NCBI GenBank assembly: GCA_002840245.1
Contig: PHAA01000011.1
Span: 87,749 to 151,748, forward strand
Length of the DNA: 64,000 bases
Direction of reading: 5' to 3'
Source: Firmicutes bacterium HGW-Firmicutes-15
Lineage (GTDB): Bacteria; Bacillota; Syntrophomonadia; Syntrophomonadales; Syntrophomonadaceae
Below, in pieces: positions 23,865 through 32,723 of this stretch (position 1 is its first letter; every line of letters begins with the position of its first letter). Made by a program: the position numbers and the translations under genes. The notes under the pieces were generated by a model, which did not search any database, was not told the origin of the DNA, and was given only the letters and a program-made list of their open reading frames with translations.

Positions 23865-25307
23865 TTAACCCTTTATCATATTCATATTTAGAATCGCGTA
23901 AGTAGCCAACAAGGAAATAAATAGGGCAGTCTTCCAATCTGGCTGAAATCTGTCTTTCATTTCCATGGAATTATTCATAAATACGGCAACAAGGAAAAAC
24001 AGGACAAGCAGCACCGTGGCTTGATTAATATCCTGGAAGCGTACCGCCAAAGACGCAAAATTTACTCCATATTCCGATAAGAATCCCAGCCGATTTGACA
24101 ACGAAGCGGGGAGAATGATGCCACTAAGCCCAAACATGCCGGTCAAGACCTTAATGGCTGCACTCCACGTCTTGGCGCGGAAAAATATCCAGGCAATATT
24201 TACGAAGTTGAAGGTGATAAACCAAGCCAGCCAGGAATTAATCTGCAGGTTTAGCTTTTGCCATAGGCGTTGGATAACCAGTGCTGAGCCGTGCAGAAAA
24301 CCCCAGAAGACAAAGGTCCAGCCTGCACCGTGCCATAATCCTCCCAGCAGGAAGGTTATCATGAGATTGCGGTAAATATTTAACTCTCCCATGCGGTTTC
24401 CACCCAGGGGGATATAAATATATTCGCGTAAAAACCGACTCAGAGTAATATGCCATCTGCGCCAGAAATCCTGGATGCTCAAGGCTTTATAGGGTGAGTT
24501 GAAGTTGATGGGCAGCTGAATATTGAACATCAAGGCCGCCCCGATAGCCATATCAGTATAGCCGCTAAAATCAAAATAGAGTTGTAAGGTATAGGAAAGG
24601 GATGTTATCCAAGCTTCGATCAGGCTCAGGGTGGGAGCGGTATCAAAACCATATATAGCAGCTTTAGCCAGGGTATCGGCGATAACTGCCTTCTTAAATA
24701 AACCTATAAAGAATAGGAATACACCTAGAGCCAAATTTTTATAGTTGATAGTCGTATTTTCCCCGGATTCGAACTGGGGCATCATCTCTTTGTGGTGTAA
24801 AATAGGCCCAGCCAGCAAATACGGGAAAAAGGTGACAAATAGTGCATAATTCACGAGATCATATTCCTTAGCGTCAGAACGATAGGCGTCTACCAGGTAA
24901 GCGATCTGGGTTAAAGTAAAAAAGCTGATGCCCAGGGGCAAAATGATGTGCAGCAGGGGCAGATGGCCAGAAAAGGCCAAGTTTATGTTGGCCATTAAAA
25001 AATCTGTATATTTAAAATATCCTAATAAAAGCAGGTTAAAAGCGATGCCGGTGGTTAGAATTGCTTTCGGACTGAGCCTTAAACGAGCGGGAGCTTTGAC
25101 TAAAACCGTGCCCACGGCGTAGTTTACACCGATGGATGCTAAGATCAAGGGTAGGTAGGCTATGTTCCACCAGCTATAGAAAAAAAGGGAACAGAGTACC
25201 AGCCACAATTTAGCCCGGGTGCCGGAGGCAAATTTATTCAACATAAAGTAGACGATGAGGCATACGGGCAGAAAGAAAAATATATATTCATAAGAATTGA
25301 ATAACAA
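23865..25307 (-). CDS. MBOAT family membrane-bound O-acyltransferase (AlgI/DltB-like)
   Basis: A 480-residue protein with about eleven membrane segments. Signature sequences are present: LPLGISFFTLTQIAYLVDAYR, LQLYFDFSGYTDMAIG, FWRRWHITLSRFLREYIYIPLGG and GGLWHGAGWTF with the invariant His326. Such proteins move an acyl group, usually acetyl, from a cytoplasmic donor to the outer side, where an SGNH partner (next gene, three bases away) hands it to the polymer. The start is TTG at 25307 with GGAG 12 bases before it; no better start is seen. The closest named families are AlgI and PatA; the actual polymer is unknown. Confidence 0.92.
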   Translation of the reverse strand: MLFNSYEYIFFFLPVCLIVYFMLNKFASGTRAKLWLVLCSLFFYSWWNIAYLPLILASIGVNYAVGTVLVKAPARLRLSPKAILTTGIAFNLLLLGYFKYTDFLMANINLAFSGHLPLLHIILPLGISFFTLTQIAYLVDAYRSDAKEYDLVNYALFVTFFPYLLAGPILHHKEMMPQFESGENTTINYKNLALGVFLFFIGLFKKAVIADTLAKAAIYGFDTAPTLSLIEAWITSLSYTLQLYFDFSGYTDMAIGAALMFNIQLPINFNSPYKALSIQDFWRRWHITLSRFLREYIYIPLGGNRMGELNIYRNLMITFLLGGLWHGAGWTFVFWGFLHGSALVIQRLWQKLNLQINSWLAWFITFNFVNIAWIFFRAKTWSAAIKVLTGMFGLSGIILPASLSNRLGFLSEYGVNFASLAVRFQDINQATVLLVLFFLVAVFMNNSMEMKDRFQPDWKTALFISLLATYAILNMNMIKG

Positions 25308-25828
25308 TGGACGTGGTCTCCTTGCCGTAAATTATACAAACAGAGAACTTACGTTACGTACACTTTGCATCCCCTAAAGATATGCTTATTACAAAAATAA
25401 ATAATTAGCAGGCAAAGGAGAGGGTCTTCGGTCTAGCTTTACCTCTTCAATGCTAATAGAAACTCGTCAATATTATACTGATAAATTAAAGAGCCGGCAA
25501 GTTGGAATGGATTGTCAAGGGCTAGCCATTTGACACCCTTGATAACCAATCCTACCACAAAATGGTTGACCCCCCAATTATTTAGAATGTATAATAATAA
25601 AATAAACTGACCGGCGGGTCGGCGCGAAAATTATTTATTCTTGACACAAAATTAACAGAATCTGTAGGGAAACAGGTGAAACTAAACAAACTGGGTGGTT
25701 ATTTTCAAATTGCTATCCTGTTTAAATACAACGCCGAAATTGCATAGAGAAAGAGGGGGCAGCCCTGCTACAAGGCATCAAATATATCATTTCAGATCAT
25801 AGATTTATTTTAAAAGGAGGATTTTCGG
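25308..25828. other. Intergenic region between divergent MBOAT and efflux operons
   Basis: No coding frame is convincing here. It contains the efflux promoter and operator candidate (25567-25623) and a second TTGACA at about 25645 with no good -10. The ribosome site AAAAGGAGG lies before 25829. The transcript leader would be about 225 bases. No clear promoter for the minus-strand MBOAT operon was found. Confidence 0.5.
25567..25623 (+). promoter_or_regulatory. Sigma-A promoter of the HlyD-RND operon with TetR-type operator candidate
   Basis: TTGACC (25567-25572), an 18-base spacer and TATAAT (25591-25596). TGACCGGCGGGTCGG (25609-25623) begins a few bases after the expected start of transcription, where a repressor would block elongation. 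It shares 12 of 15 positions with the motif in the TolC-like gene's promoter (10471-10485). Confidence 0.65.
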
Positions 25829-26965
25829 GTGAAAACAAGGTATCGGAATGTCATGGTTATGCTAGTCATCATGTCGTTATTTATGGTTGTAAGTGGCTGT
25901 GGTAAAAAAACGCAAGAAGTGGTGCAAGATGTATTCAACGTTGAAACAGCAGTCGTAAAAACCATAGATATCACCAAATATTCAAGCTATTCCGGCAGAG
26001 TGAAAGGAAGTAATGAAGAAGCTGTACTGCCCAAGCTATCAAGCCGGGTTACAGCGATTCATGTGACCGCAGGGCAAACGGTTCGAGAGGGGCAGGTTAT
26101 TGTCAGTCTAGACCGGACTAGGCAGGATGCAGCTGTCCAACAGGCTGAGGCAGCGGTAGCTTCTGCTCGAGCTGGACAGGCTGGCAATGAAGTTCAGCGG
26201 CAGACAGCCTTGAGCAATTATAATCGCCAAAAAGAACTACATAATGCAGGGGCTGTTTCCGATCAGGCCCTGGAAACAGCCAAGGCTCAGTATGATGCCC
26301 TAAACACTGGTGCTACAGAGGCGGGCGTAGCTCAAGCGCAGGCCGCACTTAACTTAGCCCAGCAGAATTTGGCAGATTGTGATATTAAAAGTCCGATGGA
26401 CGGCATCGTTGGAAGAGTCGATGTTTCGGTCGGAGATACGACCAGTACTCAGAGCCCTGTTGCGGTAATTAATAATACTGCGGATCTGGAAGTGGAAGTC
26501 AAGGTCAGTGAATCTGATGTATCGTCGGTTCAAGCTGGGTCAACCGTCAAGGTGCTGATCAAAGCCATCAGCACAGAACCACTTACAGGTACTATCAAGA
26601 GTGTTGCCTCTGTTGCTGATTCGGTTAAGCGCACTTATCCGGTAAAGGTTTCCCTGCCCAATAATTCACAATCACAGGTGAAATCAGGTATGTTTGCTGA
26701 GGTTATGCTGGGTACGGAGCACCGAGCGGGTGTCATAGGTATTCCTATGGCCGCAGTTTTGCCTAAAAACGGTGAGAGTTCCGTGTATGTTGTAAACGAG
26801 GAAAATCGCGCTCAAGCAGTAATAGTTCAAACTGGCCTAAATGATGGAACCTATACCGAAATAAGCAAAGGTCTTCAGGTAGGACAGAAAGTTGTTACCA
26901 AAGGCAATACACTCATTGATGAAACGAGCGTACTGAACTTTGCTGATGGGGGAACTGCGAAATGA
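25829..26965 (+). CDS. RND efflux periplasmic-adaptor-type (HlyD/MFP) lipoprotein
   Basis: A 378-residue membrane-fusion protein. The N-terminus is a lipoprotein signal with lipobox V-S-G-Cys24. A short beta-barrel part and a biotinyl-lipoyl half (VTAIHVTAGQTVREGQVIVSLD) follow. A coiled-coil hairpin spans about 95-175 (QQAEAAVASARA...QAQAALNLAQQNL). The second lipoyl half is CDIKSPMDGIVGRVDVSVGDT, and a barrel and membrane-proximal domain ends the protein. It starts at GTG after AAAAGGAGG with 8-base spacing. It overlaps the RND gene by four bases (ATGA). It should link the pump to the outside and help substrate release. As in other monoderm SwrC-like systems, there is no obvious outer membrane for it to reach. 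Confidence 0.93.
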   Translation: MKTRYRNVMVMLVIMSLFMVVSGCGKKTQEVVQDVFNVETAVVKTIDITKYSSYSGRVKGSNEEAVLPKLSSRVTAIHVTAGQTVREGQVIVSLDRTRQDAAVQQAEAAVASARAGQAGNEVQRQTALSNYNRQKELHNAGAVSDQALETAKAQYDALNTGATEAGVAQAQAALNLAQQNLADCDIKSPMDGIVGRVDVSVGDTTSTQSPVAVINNTADLEVEVKVSESDVSSVQAGSTVKVLIKAISTEPLTGTIKSVASVADSVKRTYPVKVSLPNNSQSQVKSGMFAEVMLGTEHRAGVIGIPMAAVLPKNGESSVYVVNEENRAQAVIVQTGLNDGTYTEISKGLQVGQKVVTKGNTLIDETSVLNFADGGTAK

Positions 26966-29900
26966 TGAGAAAAATCGCCCAATTTGCGATAAACAGGCCG
27001 GCAACTATCATCATATTGATTGCCGCGATTGTCATCATTGGGTTGATGAACCTGTCCAAGCTGCCCACTGATTTGATGCCGGAAATGGATTTGCCCTATG
27101 CAGCTATCATCACCAGCTATGCAGGAGCAGGTCCTGAAGAAATAGAAGATCAAGTTACCAAACCTATTGAGAATGTGGTGGGTACAGTTGCTAACATTGA
27201 TCAGATTATATCAACCTCTGCCGCTAATTCATCAATGGTTCTTATCGCTTTCAACTTTGGCACGAATATGGATGCTGCTATGGCAAATATTCGAGATAAA
27301 GTATCTATGGCTGAAGCTGCTCTCCCGGACGGTGCGGAGAAACCGCAGATTATGAAAATGGATCTCAATAGTATGCCGGTTATCTCACTTAGTATCAATG
27401 GCAAAGACCTTTCTCTGGCACAGCTGCAAACCATTGCGGAAGATAAAATCGAACCTCGTCTTTCCCGGATCTCAGGTGTAGCTTCGGTAACTATTACTGG
27501 AGGGCGCGAGCGCGAAGTGAAAGTAGTGGTTGATCCAGTCAAAGCGGAGAATTATGGTTTAACCCTGAGCCAGGTTACCAGTTTTCTATCAGCCGAGAAT
27601 TACAATATGTCCACCGGGAGCATCACCTATGGGGAACGAAAATACTATGCCCGCAGTTTGCAGGAATTTGAGAGCCTGGATGATATCGGAAACGTTGCGC
27701 TCACGACTGCAAGCGGTAACAAAGTTCCATTGAAAGACGTTGCTGAAATTAGTGAAGACTATAAAGACCTCGATCAAATCACCCGTACCAACGGTTCTCC
27801 GGCGGTGGGTATTCATGCTCAGAAAGAGACAGATGCCAATACGGTTGAAGCTTGTACGGCTGTAAAAGAGGAAATGGAGAAAATCAGAACTGAACTAGGC
27901 GGTAAAGTGGATGTGAAAATCGTCATGGATCAGTCGGATTTTATCAATAAATCCATTAACAGTACTGCCAAAACGCTTGTTGAAGGCTCTATCCTGGCGG
28001 TATTGATTATTCTTTTGTTCCTGCGCAACATTCGCAGTACGATCATTATAGGGATAGCTATACCTCTTTCCATCGTTGCCACATTTATCCTGATGTATTA
28101 TACCGGCAGCACCCTGAATACTTTTACCCTCGGAGGTCTGGCCCTGGGGGTTGGGCGAATGGTAGATGACTCAATTGTTGTTTTTGAGAATATCTACCGA
28201 CATCGAAGATTGGGATTGTCTGCCAAAGAGGCTGCTTTAAAAGGCGCCGGAGAAGTAGGCGGAGCGGTTCTGGCAGGGACTTTGACCCTGGTTGCTGTAT
28301 TTCTGCCCATTGGCCTGGCTGAGGGAATCAGCGGGGTATTATTTAAGCCCCTGGCCTTCACCATCTGTGTAGCTATTGTCTGTTCCTTGCTGGTCGCTGT
28401 AACGATTGTTCCTTTTATGTCTTCCCGCCTGCTAACAGATGCTGCCATGCAAAGGAAAACCAGCGACAAGACGGCCGTAGGTCAGTTGATCAATCGCATG
28501 GGGTACTGGCTGGATAATTTGGGTGAACGATACAAAGTCGTAGTGGAGTGGGTTTTGGGACACCGACGTACTGTTATTCTGGGCGTCACCGGGTTGATGA
28601 TTGCATCACTTTGTTTGGTTCCTCTGATCGGTGCAGAGTTTATGCCTGCCTCTGATTCGGGCAGCATATCTGTAAGTCTCGAAGCGGACAAGGGATCTGT
28701 CATAGAAGATGTGGCTGAAATAACCCAGGTGGTTGAAGAGAGACTAATGCAGAATCCTTCTGTTAATGTAATATTTACCAGTGTCGGCAGTTCAGGACAA
28801 ATTTCAATGGAGGTGGCTGGCACTAATAAAGCTACCATCTCAGTAAAGTTGATCCCTAAGAGTGAGCGAAAAGGGGTAGATCAGGTTGCGGAAGAGATTA
28901 GAAAATCACTCTACGACATCCCCGGCGTAAAGAAGACGGTCACTGTCAGTAGTGATAGCGGGATGAGTTCAGGAAAGGCTCTCAGTGTCGCAGTCAAAGG
29001 TGATGATCTGAATACCCTGCGAGAAATTTCCCGGGAAGTTGAAAATATTATGAAAAAGGTTCCTGGAACCCGTGAAGTCACCGCATCAATGGCTGATGGC
29101 AATCCAGAAGTCCAGATCCGGATTAACCGCCAGCGGGCGATGGATTATGGGCTATCACCCGTACAGATTTCCAGAGAAATCAAAAACGCTATTGACGGAA
29201 CGGTTGCAACCAAGTATCGCGTGCAAGGTGACGAAATCGATGTAAGAGTCACCAGTAAAGATAAGCAGAATAGTGATATGGATATGCTCAAAGGTTTGAA
29301 GATTCTTACTGCTCAGGGCAGCAGTGTATCTTTATCAGAACTGGCCAGCTTTGATTTGGCAACCGGGCCGGTGCAAATTTCACGAGATGATCAAGCGCGT
29401 CAGGCGACAGTTTCCTGTGATCTTTTAAATAGAGATTTGCAGAGTGTTACGAAAGATGTTCAGGCCCAGGTCGGAAAAATTCAGCTGCCGGTCGGATACA
29501 CCATAGACTATGGAGGACAGAATAAGGAGATGATGGATTCTTTTGCAAGTCTGTTCCTGGCATTGCTGCTGGCGATCCTGCTCGTTTACGTGGTAATGGT
29601 CATACAATATGAATCTTTCTTCGATCCTTTCATTATCATGTTTTCAATCCCGACTGCTATTATCGGGGTGATTTTAGGGCTCTTGGTTACGGGGAGAAGC
29701 TTCAGTGTAACAGCCTTTATCGGCATTATTATGCTGGCAGGAATTGTGGTGTCCAATGCGATTGTCTATATTGATTATTTGAAAAAACTGCGTGATTCGG
29801 GCATGGAGCGGAATGCTGCTATAATCGAGGCTGGCAGGGTAAGATTACGACCCATATTAATGACCGCTCTGGCTACCATGCTGGCTATGATGCCTATGGC

Positions 29901-30108
29901 GACAGGATTGGGAGAAGGTGGTGAGACGTCTGCTCCACTGGCTACTGTAGTCATCGGGGGACTAATTGCTTCAACCTTTGTCACCCTGCTGCTCCTTCCG
30001 GTTGTTTATAGTATCTTTGATGATTGGGGTCAGAAGCTGCGCCATAGATTTTCCCCGACCAAAAAATCTGAAGATATGGAATATGTGGAGATAGAAGTCG
30101 AAAACTAA
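26962..30108 (+). CDS. RND superfamily multidrug efflux pump (HAE1/AcrB-like)
   Basis: A 1048-residue proton-driven exporter. The two-fold repeated topology is clear: TM1 (AIIIL region at residues 10-30), a large loop, TM2-6, a second loop, and TM8-12. TM4 holds the paired Asp residues of proton relay (LGVGRMVDDSIVVFENI). Other family motifs are DLNSMPVISLSI, DQSDFINKSI and RVRLRPILMTALATMLAMMPMA. The ATG overlaps the end of the adaptor gene, so the two are coupled. In Bacillus the comparable pump is SwrC (surfactin resistance); the substrate here is unknown. The TetR gene directly downstream most likely controls the operon. The TolC-like protein at 10545 may be the third part. Confidence 0.95.
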   Translation: MMRKIAQFAINRPATIIILIAAIVIIGLMNLSKLPTDLMPEMDLPYAAIITSYAGAGPEEIEDQVTKPIENVVGTVANIDQIISTSAANSSMVLIAFNFGTNMDAAMANIRDKVSMAEAALPDGAEKPQIMKMDLNSMPVISLSINGKDLSLAQLQTIAEDKIEPRLSRISGVASVTITGGREREVKVVVDPVKAENYGLTLSQVTSFLSAENYNMSTGSITYGERKYYARSLQEFESLDDIGNVALTTASGNKVPLKDVAEISEDYKDLDQITRTNGSPAVGIHAQKETDANTVEACTAVKEEMEKIRTELGGKVDVKIVMDQSDFINKSINSTAKTLVEGSILAVLIILLFLRNIRSTIIIGIAIPLSIVATFILMYYTGSTLNTFTLGGLALGVGRMVDDSIVVFENIYRHRRLGLSAKEAALKGAGEVGGAVLAGTLTLVAVFLPIGLAEGISGVLFKPLAFTICVAIVCSLLVAVTIVPFMSSRLLTDAAMQRKTSDKTAVGQLINRMGYWLDNLGERYKVVVEWVLGHRRTVILGVTGLMIASLCLVPLIGAEFMPASDSGSISVSLEADKGSVIEDVAEITQVVEERLMQNPSVNVIFTSVGSSGQISMEVAGTNKATISVKLIPKSERKGVDQVAEEIRKSLYDIPGVKKTVTVSSDSGMSSGKALSVAVKGDDLNTLREISREVENIMKKVPGTREVTASMADGNPEVQIRINRQRAMDYGLSPVQISREIKNAIDGTVATKYRVQGDEIDVRVTSKDKQNSDMDMLKGLKILTAQGSSVSLSELASFDLATGPVQISRDDQARQATVSCDLLNRDLQSVTKDVQAQVGKIQLPVGYTIDYGGQNKEMMDSFASLFLALLLAILLVYVVMVIQYESFFDPFIIMFSIPTAIIGVILGLLVTGRSFSVTAFIGIIMLAGIVVSNAIVYIDYLKKLRDSGMERNAAIIEAGRVRLRPILMTALATMLAMMPMATGLGEGGETSAPLATVVIGGLIASTFVTLLLLPVVYSIFDDWGQKLRHRFSPTKKSEDMEYVEIEVEN

Positions 30109-30136
30109 AGAGAGGGAGGAGAATAATATCAATTCG

Positions 30137-30715
30137 ATGAATCCAAAAGCGAGCAAGAGGGACTTGATTATGGAAGCTGCCATACGAGTATTCTCCCAGA
30201 AAGGCTATCATCACACCAAGATGGAGGAAATCGCCATTGAGGCTGGAATTGGTAAGGGAACCATTTATGAATACTTTAGCAGTAAGCTGCAGCTTTTGCA
30301 GGAAATAATGAAAAGAAGTTTTCGTCTGTACGAGCAAACTATGTCTTCAGATATAAGCAATAGTATGTTCATAAATGAAAAAATTAAGATGCTGGTCGAA
30401 GCTCATTTTAGGTTCTGCCAGGAAAATAAAGATTTAACCCGAATTTTATTTTGGGATACAGATATTATGGATGAGGAACTCAGAGACTGGGCTTGTCAAC
30501 AACGTACGGGAAAGGAAAAGCGTCTGCAAGACTTTATTCAGGCAGGCATTGATCGCGGGGAAATACGTGCAGTTGATGCTAAACTCCTGACAGTTGTAAT
30601 TAGCGGGGTCTTAGGCTCTATATGGGTTCCAATGGTTATCGAGGACTGGATTATTGATGCAGCCTTCGCTGCCGAACAGGTTACGGATATCATAATGAAC
30701 GGGATTAAGAGCTAA
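30137..30715 (+). CDS. TetR/AcrR family transcriptional regulator
   Basis: A 192-residue repressor. The N-terminal helix-turn-helix domain (about 8-55) reads RDLIMEAAIRVFSQKGYHHTKMEEIAIEAGIGKGTIYEYFSSK, compressed here to its conserved order: A-x-x-x-F-x-x-K-G-Y, then E-I-A-x-x-A-G-I-G-K-G-T-I-Y-x-Y-F. The C-terminal helices form the ligand and dimer domain. It is the third gene of the efflux unit, 28 bases after the RND gene. GGGAGGAG lies rather far (about 17 bases) from the ATG, which may lower its expression. It is likely to bind the TGACC-type motifs at 25609 and 10471. The ligand is unknown. Confidence 0.92.
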   Translation: MNPKASKRDLIMEAAIRVFSQKGYHHTKMEEIAIEAGIGKGTIYEYFSSKLQLLQEIMKRSFRLYEQTMSSDISNSMFINEKIKMLVEAHFRFCQENKDLTRILFWDTDIMDEELRDWACQQRTGKEKRLQDFIQAGIDRGEIRAVDAKLLTVVISGVLGSIWVPMVIEDWIIDAAFAAEQVTDIIMNGIKS

Positions 30716-30716
30716 C

Positions 30717-30753
30717 GGGCAAGTGGGGACGGTTCTTGCTTGCCTGCTTGCCC
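30717..30753. repeat. Palindromic repeat, GAACCGTCCC family (GGGCAAG stem)
   Basis: GGGCAAG (30717-30723) and CTTGCCC (30747-30753) enclose GGGGACGGTTCTTG, the reverse complement of the CAAGAACCGTCCC core. It begins right after the TetR stop codon. Confidence 0.75.
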
Positions 30754-30790
30754 TGCTGCTGCCCGCCCGCCGTAGATAATAGATAAGATA

Positions 30791-30830
30791 AGGTGCCTGT
30801 CACCCCACTTATCTCACCCCACTTATCAAC
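30791..30830. repeat. GGTGCCTGTCACC repeat
   Basis: AGGTGCCTGTCACCCCACTTAT, followed by a second CACCCCACTTATCAACTTAT. Both match the sequence at 21559 and 22699. GGTG/CACC form a small stem. Confidence 0.8.
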
Positions 30831-30841
30831 TTATTCATTTA

Positions 30842-30871
30842 TACGACACCGAGAACCGTTTCCATGTCGCA
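30842..30871. repeat. Palindromic repeat, GAACCGTCCC family (CGACA stem)
   Basis: ACGACA and TGTCGCA enclose CCGAGAACCGTTTCCA. It is a slightly diverged member of the same family as 33950-33979, just beyond the stop of the minus-strand protease gene. Confidence 0.75.
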
Positions 30872-30879
30872 CCGAACGT

Positions 30880-32487
30880 CTATGGGCTAACCGTTGCGGT
30901 GCAGACTACACCGGTTCCTAGGGAGATGTTATCTGTATATTGAATGCCGGGGTGAAGTATCAACCAGTAAGTAGTTCCGGGGAGTAGGTTTGTATCTGGC
31001 ACGGCTTGCAATTCGGTGCTGTTCAACGGCGCAAAGGTCAAGGGGACGCGTTCCCCGCTGTCCTTTGCAATCAACTCTATGTTGGAGGGATTTACTGTCT
31101 GCATATTTATGCTCCTGGGGAAATGAATAGTGAATTTCTTATCTACCGCCACGTTGGTTAATTGATTACTGAGCTGGTAATCAGGATAGTACAGTGACCA
31201 ACGATCAGAGACCTCCTGAGTGTTTACAGGTTTCCACCCATCGGCGGTTCCCTTCATCAAACCGAGGCCGATTCGATCTATGATTTCTCCGTAAGCCTGC
31301 CAGTATTCTTGCTCCCGGGCTTGCTGAGTATTTATTGTAATGGAACGGGAGGCTAGGCTAAACTCAACCAAATCCTTTATATTTTCTTCGGGATTAATGG
31401 GAGATAAAACTAATTGGGCGACCTTCAAAGGGTCGCTTTTTTCAATTAGCAGGTCAGGAGTAATACCTACTTTATTTATTTGATGTCCCAGAGGTGACAG
31501 GAAACGAGCTACGGTCATTTTAAAGTAATCGCCACTATTTAGTGTGTACATTTGCTGCATAGATCCCTTGCCGTAGCTCTGGGTACCTATAATTAAGGCC
31601 TGGCCATAATCTTTAACCGCACCTGCTAGAATCTCAGAGGCGCTGGCGCTGTTTTGGTTGATCAAATAAATAGTTGGCTTATCCACAATATAATTGTGTT
31701 TATCTGCCCGTTCCAGCGAGGGGGGGCCGGTGCGGTACTGGGTTTGAATGGCCACCTCATCACTGATAAAATATCCGGCTATATCCAATGCGGCGGTAAC
31801 ATAACCCCCGCCATTATCCCGTAAATCAACGATATAAGAGCCAGGGTTCTGGCGGCGCAGATTTTCTAGGGAGCTGGCAAAGAGTTTGCCGGTTTCACTT
31901 CCAAAGGTGCTTATTCTAAGATAGCCAATTTGGAAGGGCTTGATTTCATCAATGACGGAAGGAACTTCAATGCTTCTGCGCTCAACCTGAACGGTGAAGG
32001 ATACCCCGTCTCTGAGCACGAGCAGCTGTATTGTGCTTCCCTCCGGACCCCGGATTAAGGGGATCGCTTCTTCTGAGGATAGACCTTTCAGGGAATGGCT
32101 TCCGACCGAAGTAATTATGTCACCTGCCCGCAGCACAGCTTTATCTGCTGGGGAACCGCCGACCAGGCCGGTAACCTTAACTCCTTCTGGTACGATGTCC
32201 AGGTAGATACCTATACCGGTAAAAGTTTGTTCCAAGGAATCATTGAAATCCTGGTACTCGGCGGCGGTCAGAAAACTGGTATGCGGATCACCTAGCTTTT
32301 CAAGCATTGAATCAATGGTAGGGGCATTTAATACGTCGGCCTGTACCGGATCTACGTAGTCATTGCGTAACAGATCCCGCACTTCATTTTGAGCCGTAAG
32401 CTGAGCTATGGCTAGGCCAGGGAAAAGCAGGGTTATTAGCAAGAGGGTCACTAAAACATGAATGGATATGCGTTGGATATTTTTCAC
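30880..32487 (-). CDS. S41 family C-terminal processing peptidase (CtpA/CtpB-like) with PDZ domain
   Basis: A 535-residue exported serine protease. The signal peptide covers residues 1-28. The PDZ domain (about 85-170) includes GIGIYLDIVPEGVKVTGLVGGSPA and AGDIITSVG. The catalytic S41 domain (about 180-370) has Ser282 in NSASASEILAGA and Lys307 in SYGKGSMQ. Their 25-residue spacing is the same as in Bacillus CtpB (Ser309/Lys334). The C-terminal ~110 residues (ITIHFPRSINMQTVNPSNIEL type) look like an SbsA/Big_5 immunoglobulin-like domain, which is unusual and suggests wall contact. The start is GTG with AGGAGG 9 bases upstream. It probably trims exported proteins; the target is unknown. Confidence 0.92.
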   Translation of the reverse strand: MKNIQRISIHVLVTLLLITLLFPGLAIAQLTAQNEVRDLLRNDYVDPVQADVLNAPTIDSMLEKLGDPHTSFLTAAEYQDFNDSLEQTFTGIGIYLDIVPEGVKVTGLVGGSPADKAVLRAGDIITSVGSHSLKGLSSEEAIPLIRGPEGSTIQLLVLRDGVSFTVQVERRSIEVPSVIDEIKPFQIGYLRISTFGSETGKLFASSLENLRRQNPGSYIVDLRDNGGGYVTAALDIAGYFISDEVAIQTQYRTGPPSLERADKHNYIVDKPTIYLINQNSASASEILAGAVKDYGQALIIGTQSYGKGSMQQMYTLNSGDYFKMTVARFLSPLGHQINKVGITPDLLIEKSDPLKVAQLVLSPINPEENIKDLVEFSLASRSITINTQQAREQEYWQAYGEIIDRIGLGLMKGTADGWKPVNTQEVSDRWSLYYPDYQLSNQLTNVAVDKKFTIHFPRSINMQTVNPSNIELIAKDSGERVPLTFAPLNSTELQAVPDTNLLPGTTYWLILHPGIQYTDNISLGTGVVCTATVSP

Positions 32488-32637
32488 CGATTATCCTCCT
32501 ATAGCTTATCTAACATAAGTCATACAGGAGAACCATCCTCTTGTGTGACCCTGTAGTTTTCAGCTTGTTTACTCATCAATGATATCACGTTGCGGCTCGG
32601 GATTAAACGTAAAATATTTGGCGTCACCAGCTTTGCT

Positions 32638-32666
32638 TTGACTTCCCAATAGTAATATATTACTAT
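32638..32666 (+). promoter_or_regulatory. wecB promoter with an 18-base palindrome over the -10 region
   Basis: TTGACT (32638-32643), a 17-base spacer and TACTAT (32661-32666). ATAGTAATATATTACTAT (32649-32666) is a perfect palindrome covering the end of the spacer and the -10. A repressor site is plausible, but the regulator is not identified. Confidence 0.6.
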
Positions 32667-32723
32667 GGTGCTAAAGTCCGAGCCGTCCATGCGGCCTATA
32701 TAGATTTATTGGAGGAATAATAA

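Noticed and set aside
22782..25307. D-alanylation (dlt) operon
   Set aside because: dltA and dltC are absent; the MBOAT/SGNH pair alone fits polysaccharide O-acylation better.
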